DNA from: Tamlana sp. I1
GTDB taxonomy: Bacteria > Bacteroidota > Bacteroidia > Flavobacteriales > Flavobacteriaceae
Direction: 5' to 3'
NCBI RefSeq assembly: GCF_015355625.1
Contig: NZ_JACLAF010000005.1
Coordinates: 62,001-126,000 of the forward strand
DNA length: 64,000 nt
Shown: positions 50,623 through 58,873 of the stretch, piece by piece
How positions within the stretch are numbered: position 1 is the stretch's first letter
Layout: every line of letters begins with the position of its first letter
Made by a program: the position numbers and the translations under genes
The notes under the pieces: generated by a model
Told to the model about the DNA's origin: nothing
The model's database searches: none
What the model saw: the letters and a program-made list of their open reading frames with translations, nothing else

Positions 50623-51240
50623 TTATTCACGTTTTGAAATCTCATCTCGAATATGCGCTGCTTTTTCATAATCTTCGCTAGCAACAGCTTCTTCTAATAA
50701 TTTTTGAAGTTCTTCAAGGGTTTTTCCTTTAAAGGTTTCACGCTTATCGTCTGGTTCAATTTCGTTTGCAATTAATTCGTCTAACAACACGCTATCTTCA
50801 GTTTCCTCATCTTCCTTTTTAGGATTCACTTTTAAGTAAATGCCCGCTTTGTCTAGAATGTTTTTATAGGTAAAAATAGGCGCTTGAAAACGCAGAGCTA
50901 AGGCAATAGCATCGCTGGTTCTCGCATCGATAATTTCTTCAATTTTATCGCGTTCGCAAATTAAACTTGAATAAAAAACGCCATCAACAAGTTTGTGAAT
51001 AATCACTTGTTTTACAACGATATCAAATCGATCTGCAAAGTTTTTAAATAAGTCGTGTGTTAATGGTCTTGGCGGGCTAATTTCTTTTTCTAAAGCAATA
51101 GCGATAGATTGCGCCTCGAAAGCACCAATCACAATAGGGAGTTTTCGGTCGCCATCAACTTCATTTAAAATCAGTGCATAAGCACCGTTTTGTGTTTGGC
51201 TATAGGAAATCCCTTTTATATTTAATCTTACTAAACTCAT
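50623..51240 (-). CDS. bifunctional nuclease (DUF151) with UVR domain
   Basis: A 205-residue protein. Residues about 8-140 are the DUF151/BFN domain (YALILNEVDGDRKLPIVIGAFEAQSIA and DARTSDAIALALRFQAPIF), and after an acidic linker the last 30 residues form a UVR motif (LQKLLEEAVASEDYEKAAHIRDEI). DUF151 proteins have reported nuclease activity in plants; the UVR motif mediates UvrB/UvrC-type contacts. The role in Bacteroidota is unknown. It ends 16 bp before the nucleoside transporter start and may be co-transcribed with it. Confidence 0.88.
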   Translation of the reverse strand: MSLVRLNIKGISYSQTQNGAYALILNEVDGDRKLPIVIGAFEAQSIAIALEKEISPPRPLTHDLFKNFADRFDIVVKQVIIHKLVDGVFYSSLICERDKIEEIIDARTSDAIALALRFQAPIFTYKNILDKAGIYLKVNPKKEDEETEDSVLLDELIANEIEPDDKRETFKGKTLEELQKLLEEAVASEDYEKAAHIRDEISKRE

Positions 51241-51255
51241 ATGTAATAAAAACGC

Positions 51256-51332
51256 AAAGAACTGCTTAATTTAGAACTTAACCAACTGCCTAGACAGATT
51301 TAGGTTTAAAATGCTAAATTAAGCAGTTCTTT
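51256..51332 (-). terminator. long-armed terminator after etfBA
   Basis: A perfect 19-bp inverted repeat (AAAGAACTGCTTAATTTAG at 51256-51274 and its complement at 51314-51332) encloses a 39-nt loop. On the minus strand it is followed by TTTGCGTTTTTATT. It lies between etfA and the nuclease gene, so it may end etfBA transcription or act as a structured leader of the nuclease gene. Confidence 0.7.
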
Positions 51333-51359
51333 AGGACTACACAATTTATAAAAAATAAA

Positions 51360-52319
51360 TTATTGTTGTGCTTTAAAAGCTTTTAATTTTTCGATTAGGG
51401 CAGGAACCACTTCAAAAGCATCGCCAACAACACCGTAATCTGCTGCTTTAAAAAATGGCGCTTCAGGGTCGGTGTTAATCACCACTTTTACTTTTGACGC
51501 ACTAACGCCAGCTAAATGCTGAATGGCTCCAGAAATACCAATGGCAATGTACAAATTGGCAGCAACAGGTTTTCCTGTTTGCCCCACGTGCTCGCCGTGC
51601 GGACGCCAACCTAAATCGGAAACCGGTTTAGAACAAGCCGTAGCAGCACCTAAAACTTCAGCCAATTCTTCAATCATGCCCCAGTTTTCAGGACCTTTTA
51701 ATCCACGACCTCCCGATACCACAATTTCAGCATCAGCAATGGTTACTTTGTCTGTGGCTTTATCAACCGATTCAACGGTAACTCCTAATTCTGGTAAGGT
51801 AGGCGAAAATTCTTCCGCGGAAGCGCTTCCACTATTTTCAACCAATCCGAAAGCATTATTTGAAACCCCAATAATTTTAACTTCAGTATTAATTTGCGTT
51901 AATTCGAAAGCTTTATTGGTGAATGCTGTACGTTTTACGGTAAACGGACTCGTGTTTGTTGGAATTTCAACAACGTTTGATGCATATCCAGCCGATAATC
52001 CAACGGCTAAAAGTGGTGCTAAATATTTGCTGTTTGCGCTAGAGCTTAGCACGACAACTTTAGTACCTTCCTGGTCTGCCGCTTGTTTTATTGCCGAAGC
52101 ATAAGCGTTGGCATTGAAATTATCTAACTGCGAATTTGTTACATTTAATACTTTGTCTACGCCATAATTACCCAACTCCGCGGTGTCGTTTGCGTTTATT
52201 GTAATGGCTGTAACGGTTGTTCCTAATTGATTAGCAACGGCTTTGGCATAAGAAGCCACTTCGAAAGCGGCTTTTTTAAAACTGCCTTTATCTGATTCTG
52301 TATATACTAAAACGGACAT
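51360..52319 (-). CDS. etfA: electron transfer flavoprotein, alpha subunit
   Basis: A 319-residue EtfA. The N-terminal MSVLVYTESDKGSFKKAAFE leads an adenine-nucleotide-like domain. The C-terminal FAD domain carries VVSGGRGLKGPENWGMIEELAEVLGAA (quoted as SGGRGLKGPENWG), VGQTGKPVAANLYIAIGISGAIQHLAG (quoted as GQTGKPVAANLYIA) and INTDPEAPFFKAADYGVVGD. With EtfB it carries electrons from acyl-CoA dehydrogenases to the membrane ETF oxidoreductase. Start: ATG at 52319; the upstream in-frame ATG (52337) and GTG (52343) run into a palindromic repeat and are not favoured. Confidence 0.94.
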   Translation of the reverse strand: MSVLVYTESDKGSFKKAAFEVASYAKAVANQLGTTVTAITINANDTAELGNYGVDKVLNVTNSQLDNFNANAYASAIKQAADQEGTKVVVLSSSANSKYLAPLLAVGLSAGYASNVVEIPTNTSPFTVKRTAFTNKAFELTQINTEVKIIGVSNNAFGLVENSGSASAEEFSPTLPELGVTVESVDKATDKVTIADAEIVVSGGRGLKGPENWGMIEELAEVLGAATACSKPVSDLGWRPHGEHVGQTGKPVAANLYIAIGISGAIQHLAGVSASKVKVVINTDPEAPFFKAADYGVVGDAFEVVPALIEKLKAFKAQQ

Positions 52320-52335
52320 AAATATACTTTTTTTC

Positions 52336-52355
52336 ATTTCCACGAAGGTGGAAAT
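52336..52355. repeat. ATTCC-type palindromic repeat before etfA
   Basis: ATTTCCAC-GAAG-GTGGAAAT, 8-bp stem with tetraloop, followed by CTC, 17 bp upstream of the etfA start. Second member of the family seen at 48752-48771. Confidence 0.72.
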
Positions 52356-52401
52356 CTCATTAATGAATTTTATTTTTAACCGTATCCCTTCTTAATTATT
52401 T

Positions 52402-52428
52402 CCCCTCTTCTGTAGGGGTTAGGGGAGG
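52402..52428. repeat. GC-rich palindromic (REP-like) element between etfB and etfA
   Basis: CCCCT (52402-52406) pairs with AGGGG (52414-52418), followed by TTAGGGGAGG. It ends one base before the etfB stop codon. It has the same layout as the leuS-internal element at 4378-4404. Confidence 0.68.
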
Positions 52429-52429
52429 T

Positions 52430-53176
52430 CTATATTACTTTCGCTTCGTTGTGAAGTAAGTTTACGAGTTCGTCTAAATTATCTGGTGATACTAAAGTTA
52501 CGGCACCTTTTGGCTTTGGTTTTTCGAAAGATACCGAAGTTGTTTCAGCATCTACAGCTATAGGTTCAACAACTGTTAGCGGTTTTTTACGCGCCATCAT
52601 AATCCCTCTCATGTTTGGAATGCGTAAATCACTTTCTTCAACCAAACCTTTTTGACTTCCAATAACTAAAGGAAGTTTAGTAGAAACGGTTTCTTTACCA
52701 CCATCAATTTCTCTTATCGCTTTCGCGGAAGTACCATCAACTTCTAATCCTATACAGTTGTTTACAAAATTAGCTTCAATTAAGCCAGCAATCATCCCAG
52801 GAACCATACCACCATTGTAATCGATAGATTCTCTTCCGGCAATTACTAAATCGTAAGCTCCTTCTTTAGCAACATTCGCCAATTGTTTGGCTACCGAAAA
52901 ACCATCGGTTGCAGCGGTGTTTACACGAATAGCTTCGTCAGCACCAATAGCAAGCGCTTTACGTAAAGTCGGTTCGGTTTCTGCTGTTCCTACATTAACA
53001 ACAGTAACTGTTGCGCCTTGTTTTTCTTTAAACCACATGGCACGCGCTAGGCCAAAATCATCATTAGGATTAGGGATAAACTGAACGCCATTACTGTCAA
53101 ATTTCGAGTTGTCTTCAGTAAAATTAATTTTTGAAGTTGTGTCTGGAACATGACTTATACATACTAATATCTTCAT
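52430..53176 (-). CDS. etfB: electron transfer flavoprotein, beta subunit
   Basis: A 248-residue EtfB. MKILVCISHVPDTTSKINF opens the domain, NPNDDFGLARAMWFKEKQGATVTVVNVG (quoted as NPNDDFGLARAMWFKE) lies near residues 36-51, and the EtfB signature VIAGRESIDYNGGMVPGMIAGLI, quoted as AGRESIDYNGGMVPG, near 112-126. It is the partner of EtfA and binds AMP. The two genes form an operon, but their 110-bp gap is unusually wide because it holds two palindromic repeats. Confidence 0.94.
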   Translation of the reverse strand: MKILVCISHVPDTTSKINFTEDNSKFDSNGVQFIPNPNDDFGLARAMWFKEKQGATVTVVNVGTAETEPTLRKALAIGADEAIRVNTAATDGFSVAKQLANVAKEGAYDLVIAGRESIDYNGGMVPGMIAGLIEANFVNNCIGLEVDGTSAKAIREIDGGKETVSTKLPLVIGSQKGLVEESDLRIPNMRGIMMARKKPLTVVEPIAVDAETTSVSFEKPKPKGAVTLVSPDNLDELVNLLHNEAKVI

Positions 53177-53582
53177 TTGTATAATAATTTATGTTTGTTA
53201 GGTAAGATGAGAAACCGAAAATTTGAGTGGAATACACGTAAAAATTAAGGTTAAAATCTTAAGTTTTTCTGTAAAAAAATAGTCTGAAATCTTTCAGGAC
53301 ACGAAGTTAATTATTTTATTCTGAATATTTACTATGCGTGCATAATAAAAATGTAAAAATTTAAGATTGAAAATCATAAATTCATAATGTCGTTGAGGTC
53401 TTTTTGATTTTGATTAGGGCAGACCGTTTTATCTGCTGTAATAATTCATATATCTGTAGAAATCGTATGTTTTTTCTGTGAACTTTATAAAAATAATTTT
53501 TAAGTTTATTTTACTCTTTATTTTTATGCCTGTTTATTGGCAATAATTCTTATTTTTGCTACTCGAATAAAAACAAACTTTA
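53177..53582. other. 406-bp divergent interval between etfB and pdhB
   Basis: No gene supported. Two short perfect dyads, CTGAAA-TC-TTTCAG (53284-53297) and TATGC-GT-GCATA (53333-53344), could be operators shared by the divergent promoters. The pdhB -7 box is at 53551. The rest is AT-rich without visible structure. Confidence 0.55.
53551..53558 (+). promoter_or_regulatory. -7 promoter box for pdhB
   Basis: TATTTTTG, a perfect TAnnTTTG match, 24 bp upstream of the ATG at 53583. Confidence 0.5.
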
Positions 53583-54560
53583 ATGAAGACAATTCAATTT
53601 AGAGAAGCTATTTGCGAAGCCATGAGTGAAGAAATGCGCAGAGATGAGAGCGTTTACTTAATGGGCGAAGAGGTAGCAGAATATAATGGTGCGTATAAAG
53701 CATCAAAAGGCATGTTAGCTGAATTTGGTGCAAAACGTGTTATAGACACGCCAATTGCCGAACTTGGTTTTGCCGGAATCGCTATTGGTTCTACAATGAC
53801 AGGAAATAGACCTATTGTAGAATATATGACTTTTAACTTCTCGTTAGTTGGGATTGATCAAATTATAAATAATGCAGCAAAAATCAGACAAATGTCTGGT
53901 GGACAATTCAAATGTCCTATTGTATTTCGTGGTCCTACAGCTTCTGCTGGTCAATTAGGAGCAACGCACTCACAAGCTTTTGAAAACTGGTTTGCTAATA
54001 CGCCAGGTTTAAAAGTAGTTGTGCCATCTAATCCTTACGATGCAAAAGGGTTATTAAAGGCATCTATTCGCGATGACGATCCGGTTATTTTTATGGAGAG
54101 TGAGCAAATGTATGGTGATAAAGGAGAAGTGCCAGAAGGAGAATACATTATCCCAATTGGTGTTGCCGATATTAAACGTGAAGGTACCGATGTAACTATT
54201 GTTTCTTTCGGAAAAATCATCAAAGAAGCTTACAAAGCTGCCGACGAATTAGAAAAAGAAGGTATTTCTTGTGAAATTATCGACTTACGTACGGTACGCC
54301 CAATGGATAGAAAAGCGATTGTAGAATCGGTTAAGAAAACCAATAGATTAGTAATTTTAGAAGAAGCATGGCCTTTTGGAAGTGTTGCAACCGAAATTAC
54401 ATACTTAGTACAGTCTGAAGCATTTGATTACTTAGATGCACCAATTATTAAAATTAATACCGCAGATACTCCTGCGCCATATTCGCCAGTTTTACTAGAA
54501 GAATGGTTACCTAACAAAGATGAGGTTATCAAAGCAGTAAAAAAGGTGATGTATAAATAA
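53583..54560 (+). CDS. pdhB: pyruvate dehydrogenase E1 component, beta subunit
   Basis: A 325-residue E1-beta: QFREAICEAMSEEMRRDESVYLMGEEVAEYNGAYK (quoted as MGEEVAEYNGAYK, about residues 27-39), TPIAELGFAGIAIG (about 56-69), EYMTFNFSLVGIDQIINNAAK and GPTASAGQLGATHSQAFENWF (quoted as ASAGQLGATHSQAFE), then the transketolase C-terminal domain (IDLRTVRPMDRKAIVESVKKT). With E1-alpha it decarboxylates pyruvate using thiamine diphosphate. No E1-alpha, E2 or E3 gene is adjacent. Branched-chain E1-beta is an alternative, but the motifs favour pyruvate. Followed by a strong terminator. Confidence 0.9.
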   Translation: MKTIQFREAICEAMSEEMRRDESVYLMGEEVAEYNGAYKASKGMLAEFGAKRVIDTPIAELGFAGIAIGSTMTGNRPIVEYMTFNFSLVGIDQIINNAAKIRQMSGGQFKCPIVFRGPTASAGQLGATHSQAFENWFANTPGLKVVVPSNPYDAKGLLKASIRDDDPVIFMESEQMYGDKGEVPEGEYIIPIGVADIKREGTDVTIVSFGKIIKEAYKAADELEKEGISCEIIDLRTVRPMDRKAIVESVKKTNRLVILEEAWPFGSVATEITYLVQSEAFDYLDAPIIKINTADTPAPYSPVLLEEWLPNKDEVIKAVKKVMYK

Positions 54561-54582
54561 ACCGTATTTTTTTACGTTATAT

Positions 54583-54621
54583 AAACTTCATCAGCATTTC
54601 ATGTTGATGAAGTTTTTTTTT
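54583..54621 (+). terminator. terminator after pdhB
   Basis: AAACTTCATCA (54583-54593) pairs with TGATGAAGTTT (54605-54615), extended by CAT/ATG inside, followed by T-rich DNA. It ends only 5 bp before the next start codon. Confidence 0.9.
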
Positions 54622-54625
54622 AAAT

Positions 54626-57127
54626 ATGAACTTAAAGTTTTTAGTAGCCCTTTTTCTATTTATATATTCTGCAGCTTTTGCACAAACAAAAGTGAGTGGC
54701 TATGTTTTTGATGAAGCTAATCAGCCTATTTCCTTTGCAAATGTTATTTTTAAAGGCTCTACTCAAGGCACCATTACCAATGAAGATGGTAAATTTTATT
54801 TAGAGTCCGATGAAACTTGGTCGGGATTAACCGTATCTTTTTTAGGTTATGAAACTTTAAATATTTCATTAGAAAAAAAAATAAACTACAATTTAAAATT
54901 TACCCTTAAAGAAGAAACCGCGCAATTAAATGAGGTTTTCATTGTTTCGGGGAAGCAGCCTAAAAAAAATAATCCTGCCATAGATTTATTGCGGAAAATT
55001 TGGGAGCATAAACGCAGTAATGGGCTAAAACAATTTAAGCAATACCAATATGATAAATATGAAAAGCTTGAATTTGACATCAATACCATTGATAGTGCAC
55101 TTATAAAAAGCAAACTGTTTAAAGGGATGGAATTTGTTTTTGATGCGGTTGACACCTCTAAAGTCACCGGGAAAACCTATTTGCCCATTTTTATAAATGA
55201 AGCAGCTTCTAAAGTTTATGGCGACAATGTTATTAAGAAATACAAAGAAATTGTAGAAGGCAATAAAAATTCGGGATTTAGTGATAATGAAATCGTTATC
55301 GATTTTGTGAAAGATTTGTATTCCGATGTTAATGTTTACGACAATTTCTTGAAGCTTTTCGATAAAAGTTTTGTGAGTCCACTGTCAAGAACGGGCATTA
55401 ACACCTATAATTATGTATTGGCCGATAGTACTTTTATAGATAATAAATGGTGTTACAATATTATTTATTATCCAAGACGTAAAAACGAACTCACTTTTAA
55501 AGGTGATTTTTGGGTTGCCGATACCACTTATGCGATTAAAGAAATTAATTTACAAGCTTCAAAAAGTGCCAATATAAACTGGATTAAAGAAATTTATATC
55601 GAGCAGGAATTTGAAGTGCTAAATGATTCTTTATTCCTTGTGAAACGCGATTATATGATGTCGGATTTCGCACCAAACAAAAAGGAAAAATCGCGAGGAC
55701 TTTACGGAAAACGAACAACTCTTTACAATAATTATCAGTTTGATATTGAAAAGGAAAAGAAGTTTTACGAGAAACATGTAAATTTTCACGACGAGGCTGT
55801 TTTTAACCGCGATGATGCTTTTTGGGAAGCCAACCGTTTAGAGAAATTAAGTAAAGACGAAAAAGGGGTTTACACTATGCTAGACACCTTAAAAACCGTA
55901 AAAAAGTTTAAAAATCTCTATACCGCGGGAAGTGTTTTAGCTTCTGGTTATTATGAATTTGATAAATTACCTTTAGATTATGGACCTATTTTTTCAACAT
56001 GGGGTTATAATACGGTTGAAGGTATTCGTGCACGTGTTGGCGGGCGTACCTATTTTGGCAGAAATGATATGTGGCGTATTGAAGGGTTTCTGGCCTACGG
56101 ATTGCGTGATGATAAATTTAAATATGGGATCTCTGGAAAGTGGTTAATCGATAAGAAAAACCGCTTGATTATCTCTGGCGGTAACCGTAGAGACATCGAG
56201 CAAATTGGAGCAAGTTTAACAAACTCTACCGATGTTTTAGGTCGGAATTTTGCATCTTCAGGTCTTTTTACAACAGCTCCAAACGACAAGCTTACTAATA
56301 TAAATTTAACCACTCTTGCATTAGAATTTGAGCCTGTAAAGAATTTAACCTTCAGATTGGGCGGAAGTTATCGTACCCTAGAATCGGCTTCTCCTACTTT
56401 TAGTTTAGATTATTACGACCCTAATTCACCAACGGGAGTTTCTTCAGAAATAAAACAATATGAAACCGAGGTTTTAGTGTCCTTTTTTCCGAATAGAAAA
56501 ATGACAGGTTATGGGGTGGAGCGTTTAACGACTAACGATGATTATGCCCAGCTTTTTGCGCTTTTTAGTAAAGGTTTAAAGGGTAAATTAGGTGATAATT
56601 TTGATTATACGAAGATCCAATTAAGGTATGTGCAACCTTGGCAATTAGGTGGTTTTGGGCGCTTGCAAACTATGATTGAAGCGGGAAAAACTTTTGGAGT
56701 TGTGCCTTTAGGTCTATTAAGTGTTATTCCTGGGAACCAAAGTTACTTCTCTATTTATAATACTTTTTCTCAAATTGATTTTTATGAGTTTGTTACCGAT
56801 ACTTACACTTCGGTGCATCTAGAACATAATTTTAATGGCCGTGTTTTCTCGAGAATTCCAGTGATTAAAAAGTTTAATTTAAGAGCTATTGTGGGATTAA
56901 GAGGGGTTATTGGCGATGTGTCTCAAGAAAATAAAGACATTAATGCTTCAGGCTTAGTTTATCGAGCACCATCAAAAAATCCTTACTACGAATATAGTTT
57001 TGGAATTGGAAACATTTTCAAGGTGTTTAGGATAGATTTTAATTTCAGAGGGAATTATTTAAATGAAGTTGAAAATCCTAATGCTCGAAAATTTGGGGTT
57101 ACAGGGGCTTTTGGTTTTCATTTTTAA
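54626..57127 (+). CDS. outer membrane protein, CarboxypepD_reg-like plus DUF5686
   Basis: An 833-residue exported protein: signal peptide (residues 1-19, ending SAAFA before QTKV), a carboxypeptidase regulatory-like beta-sandwich (about 22-105; VSGYVFDEANQPISFANVIFKGS, quoted as YVFDEANQPISFANV), then DUF5686 (from ARNPAID-like NPAIDLLRKIWEHK, about 118-131) ending in a predicted C-terminal beta-barrel whose last residues are GAFGFHF, the terminal Phe fitting barrel assembly. No TonB box or plug is visible. Function unknown; the family is abundant in Bacteroidota. Its start lies 5 bp after the pdhB terminator, so its promoter must overlap the end of pdhB or that terminator. Confidence 0.85.
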   Translation: MNLKFLVALFLFIYSAAFAQTKVSGYVFDEANQPISFANVIFKGSTQGTITNEDGKFYLESDETWSGLTVSFLGYETLNISLEKKINYNLKFTLKEETAQLNEVFIVSGKQPKKNNPAIDLLRKIWEHKRSNGLKQFKQYQYDKYEKLEFDINTIDSALIKSKLFKGMEFVFDAVDTSKVTGKTYLPIFINEAASKVYGDNVIKKYKEIVEGNKNSGFSDNEIVIDFVKDLYSDVNVYDNFLKLFDKSFVSPLSRTGINTYNYVLADSTFIDNKWCYNIIYYPRRKNELTFKGDFWVADTTYAIKEINLQASKSANINWIKEIYIEQEFEVLNDSLFLVKRDYMMSDFAPNKKEKSRGLYGKRTTLYNNYQFDIEKEKKFYEKHVNFHDEAVFNRDDAFWEANRLEKLSKDEKGVYTMLDTLKTVKKFKNLYTAGSVLASGYYEFDKLPLDYGPIFSTWGYNTVEGIRARVGGRTYFGRNDMWRIEGFLAYGLRDDKFKYGISGKWLIDKKNRLIISGGNRRDIEQIGASLTNSTDVLGRNFASSGLFTTAPNDKLTNINLTTLALEFEPVKNLTFRLGGSYRTLESASPTFSLDYYDPNSPTGVSSEIKQYETEVLVSFFPNRKMTGYGVERLTTNDDYAQLFALFSKGLKGKLGDNFDYTKIQLRYVQPWQLGGFGRLQTMIEAGKTFGVVPLGLLSVIPGNQSYFSIYNTFSQIDFYEFVTDTYTSVHLEHNFNGRVFSRIPVIKKFNLRAIVGLRGVIGDVSQENKDINASGLVYRAPSKNPYYEYSFGIGNIFKVFRIDFNFRGNYLNEVENPNARKFGVTGAFGFHF

Positions 57128-57229
57128 CAGTGTTAAGTGTCTGATAACCTATGTGTTGTCTGTTTTTGTAATTTTTTTATTAAAAATAGTTTGTTTAGCT
57201 TTTTAAGTTGATATAATTTTATCGCCCAA

Positions 57230-57622
57230 ATGAAAAAGCCCTTTTTTAAATATTTTATTTTTCTATTTGCTCTCTTAATCGTTGGGCAGGGGCAATCTTT
57301 CACTGTTTTAAATCAGGATGCGCATAGTGCTCCTGCTACAGTTTCTCATTTAGATTTTCATAATTATTCAATTCATACTCAAGTTTCTTCAAGTCCATCT
57401 CCAGCTTCAAAAATGTTGGATATTAAGGTTGATGAAACCGAAATTGAAGAGTTTAGAAATGGTTTTCGTAAAAAAATAGAGTTTCAAAATAATGTTTTAG
57501 CATTTTTAGAAACCCTAGAATTATTTTCTTCAATTAGTGATAAAACTTCAGTAATAACTGAGTTTGTTACGCCCTTCATACCCAATAAGCGGTATATTTT
57601 ATTCGAGGTTTTTAGAATTTAG
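57230..57622 (+). CDS. small exported hypothetical protein ahead of the efflux operon
   Basis: A 130-residue protein not recognised. A basic-hydrophobic N-terminus (MKKPFFKYFIFLFALLIVGQGQS) looks like a signal peptide. It is followed by a His/Ser-rich stretch with three or four histidines (AHSAPATVSHLDFHNYSIHTQ, quoted as VSHLDFHNYSIH, about residues 38-49), a helix (about 70-100) and a hydrophobic C-terminus (FVTPFIPNKRYILFEVFRI). The position 143 bp upstream of the adaptor gene suggests a link with the efflux operon. The histidines could bind metal, but this is speculation. Confidence 0.6.
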   Translation: MKKPFFKYFIFLFALLIVGQGQSFTVLNQDAHSAPATVSHLDFHNYSIHTQVSSSPSPASKMLDIKVDETEIEEFRNGFRKKIEFQNNVLAFLETLELFSSISDKTSVITEFVTPFIPNKRYILFEVFRI

Positions 57623-57765
57623 AATGTCTACATCATCATTATGTCTTGAATTATATAAGGCATAATTCGACTTATTTGTATTCTTAGCATTTTGCTTCAA
57701 GAATACGAGGAACGGCGTGCGCATTTCCGAAAATATTACCAAACAATTTTTATAAATACAGAACC

Positions 57766-58851
57766 ATGATTAAAAAGAGTCTTCTTTTGGCAGGCTTGGC
57801 TATGCTATTAATGCATACAAGTTGTCAATCTAAAAAAGAAAAGAAAGAGAAGGAAGTTGAGTTTTTAGTAACAAATCCCGTTAAAATAGACACCACAATT
57901 ACCAAAGATTATGTGTGTCAAATCCATTCCATTAGAAATATTGAAGTACGCGCTTTAGAAAAAGGCTACTTAAAACAAATTCATGTTGATGAAGGCCAGT
58001 CCATTAAAAAAGGCCAAAAAATGTTCGACATCATGCCCAATGTCTATCAAGCCGATTTACAAAAAGCAAAAGCCGAAGCCGATGTGGCAGAAATAGAATA
58101 CCAAAACACAAAAATGTTAGCCGATGAGGATGTTATTTCTCAAAACGAGTTAAATATGGTAAAAGCAAAGCTTGAAAAAGCAAAAGCTGAAGTGTCTTTA
58201 GCCCAAACCCACTTAAGTTTTACAAATATTAAAGCACCATTTGATGGTATAATGGGGCATTTACATGTTAGAGGCGGCAGTCTTTTAGATGAAGGTGAAT
58301 TGCTTACAACCTTATCCGATAACAGTAAAATGTGGGTGTATTACAATGTTTCGGAGGCTGAATATTTAGATTTCATGACCAATACCGACCGAAATAAAGA
58401 TCAAGAAGTGAGTTTGTTAATGGCTAATAACAGGGTTTTTCCTCATAAAGGTGTTGTTGAAACCATTGAGGGCGAATTTGATAATCAAACCGGAAACATT
58501 GCATTTAGAGCTGTTTTTCCTAATGAAGAAGGCATTCTACGTCATGGTGAAACAGGAAGTATTCTTATGAAAGTGCCTTTTAAAGACGCCATCATTATTC
58601 CGCAAAAAGCAACATTTGAAGTTTTAGACAAAAAATTTGTTTTCGTAATTGATGAAAACGGAGCTGTAAATCAGCGAGAAATAACGCTTCGTGGCGAACT
58701 GCCTCAGCTTTTTGTTGTTGATAAAGGTTTGTCTGTAAACGATAAGGTTTTATTAGAAGGCATTCGTATGGTTAAAAATGGCGAAAAAATTCATTATAAA
58801 GTTGAAAATGGGCATGACGTTATAAAGAATTTAGAAATGTATGCTGAGTAA
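57766..58851 (+). CDS. RND efflux periplasmic adaptor (membrane fusion protein)
   Basis: A 361-residue HlyD/AcrA-type adaptor. Signal sequence with lipobox MHTSC (Cys20) anchors it to a membrane. Then come the lipoyl half-motifs (EVRALEKGYLKQIHVDEGQSIKKGQKMFDI, quoted as VDEGQSIKKGQKMF), an alpha-helical hairpin with repeated KAKAEADVAEIEY and KAKLEKAKAEVSLA segments (about residues 95-145), the second lipoyl half (FTNIKAPFDGIMG) and beta-barrel/membrane-proximal domains. It bridges the inner-membrane pump and the outer-membrane channel encoded next. Substrate unknown. Confidence 0.93.
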   Translation: MIKKSLLLAGLAMLLMHTSCQSKKEKKEKEVEFLVTNPVKIDTTITKDYVCQIHSIRNIEVRALEKGYLKQIHVDEGQSIKKGQKMFDIMPNVYQADLQKAKAEADVAEIEYQNTKMLADEDVISQNELNMVKAKLEKAKAEVSLAQTHLSFTNIKAPFDGIMGHLHVRGGSLLDEGELLTTLSDNSKMWVYYNVSEAEYLDFMTNTDRNKDQEVSLLMANNRVFPHKGVVETIEGEFDNQTGNIAFRAVFPNEEGILRHGETGSILMKVPFKDAIIIPQKATFEVLDKKFVFVIDENGAVNQREITLRGELPQLFVVDKGLSVNDKVLLEGIRMVKNGEKIHYKVENGHDVIKNLEMYAE

Positions 58852-58873
58852 TAACCCCTTATAATTTTCAATT

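Noticed and set aside
51523-52104. 193-codon plus-strand frame opposite etfA
   Set aside because: It is an antisense shadow of a fully supported gene; the sequence is low-complexity Ser/Pro/Ala with no domain.
52320-52343. N-terminal extension of EtfA starting at GTG 52343 or ATG 52337
   Set aside because: It would be encoded by a dispersed palindromic repeat; MSVLVYTE at 52319 matches the expected EtfA N-terminus.
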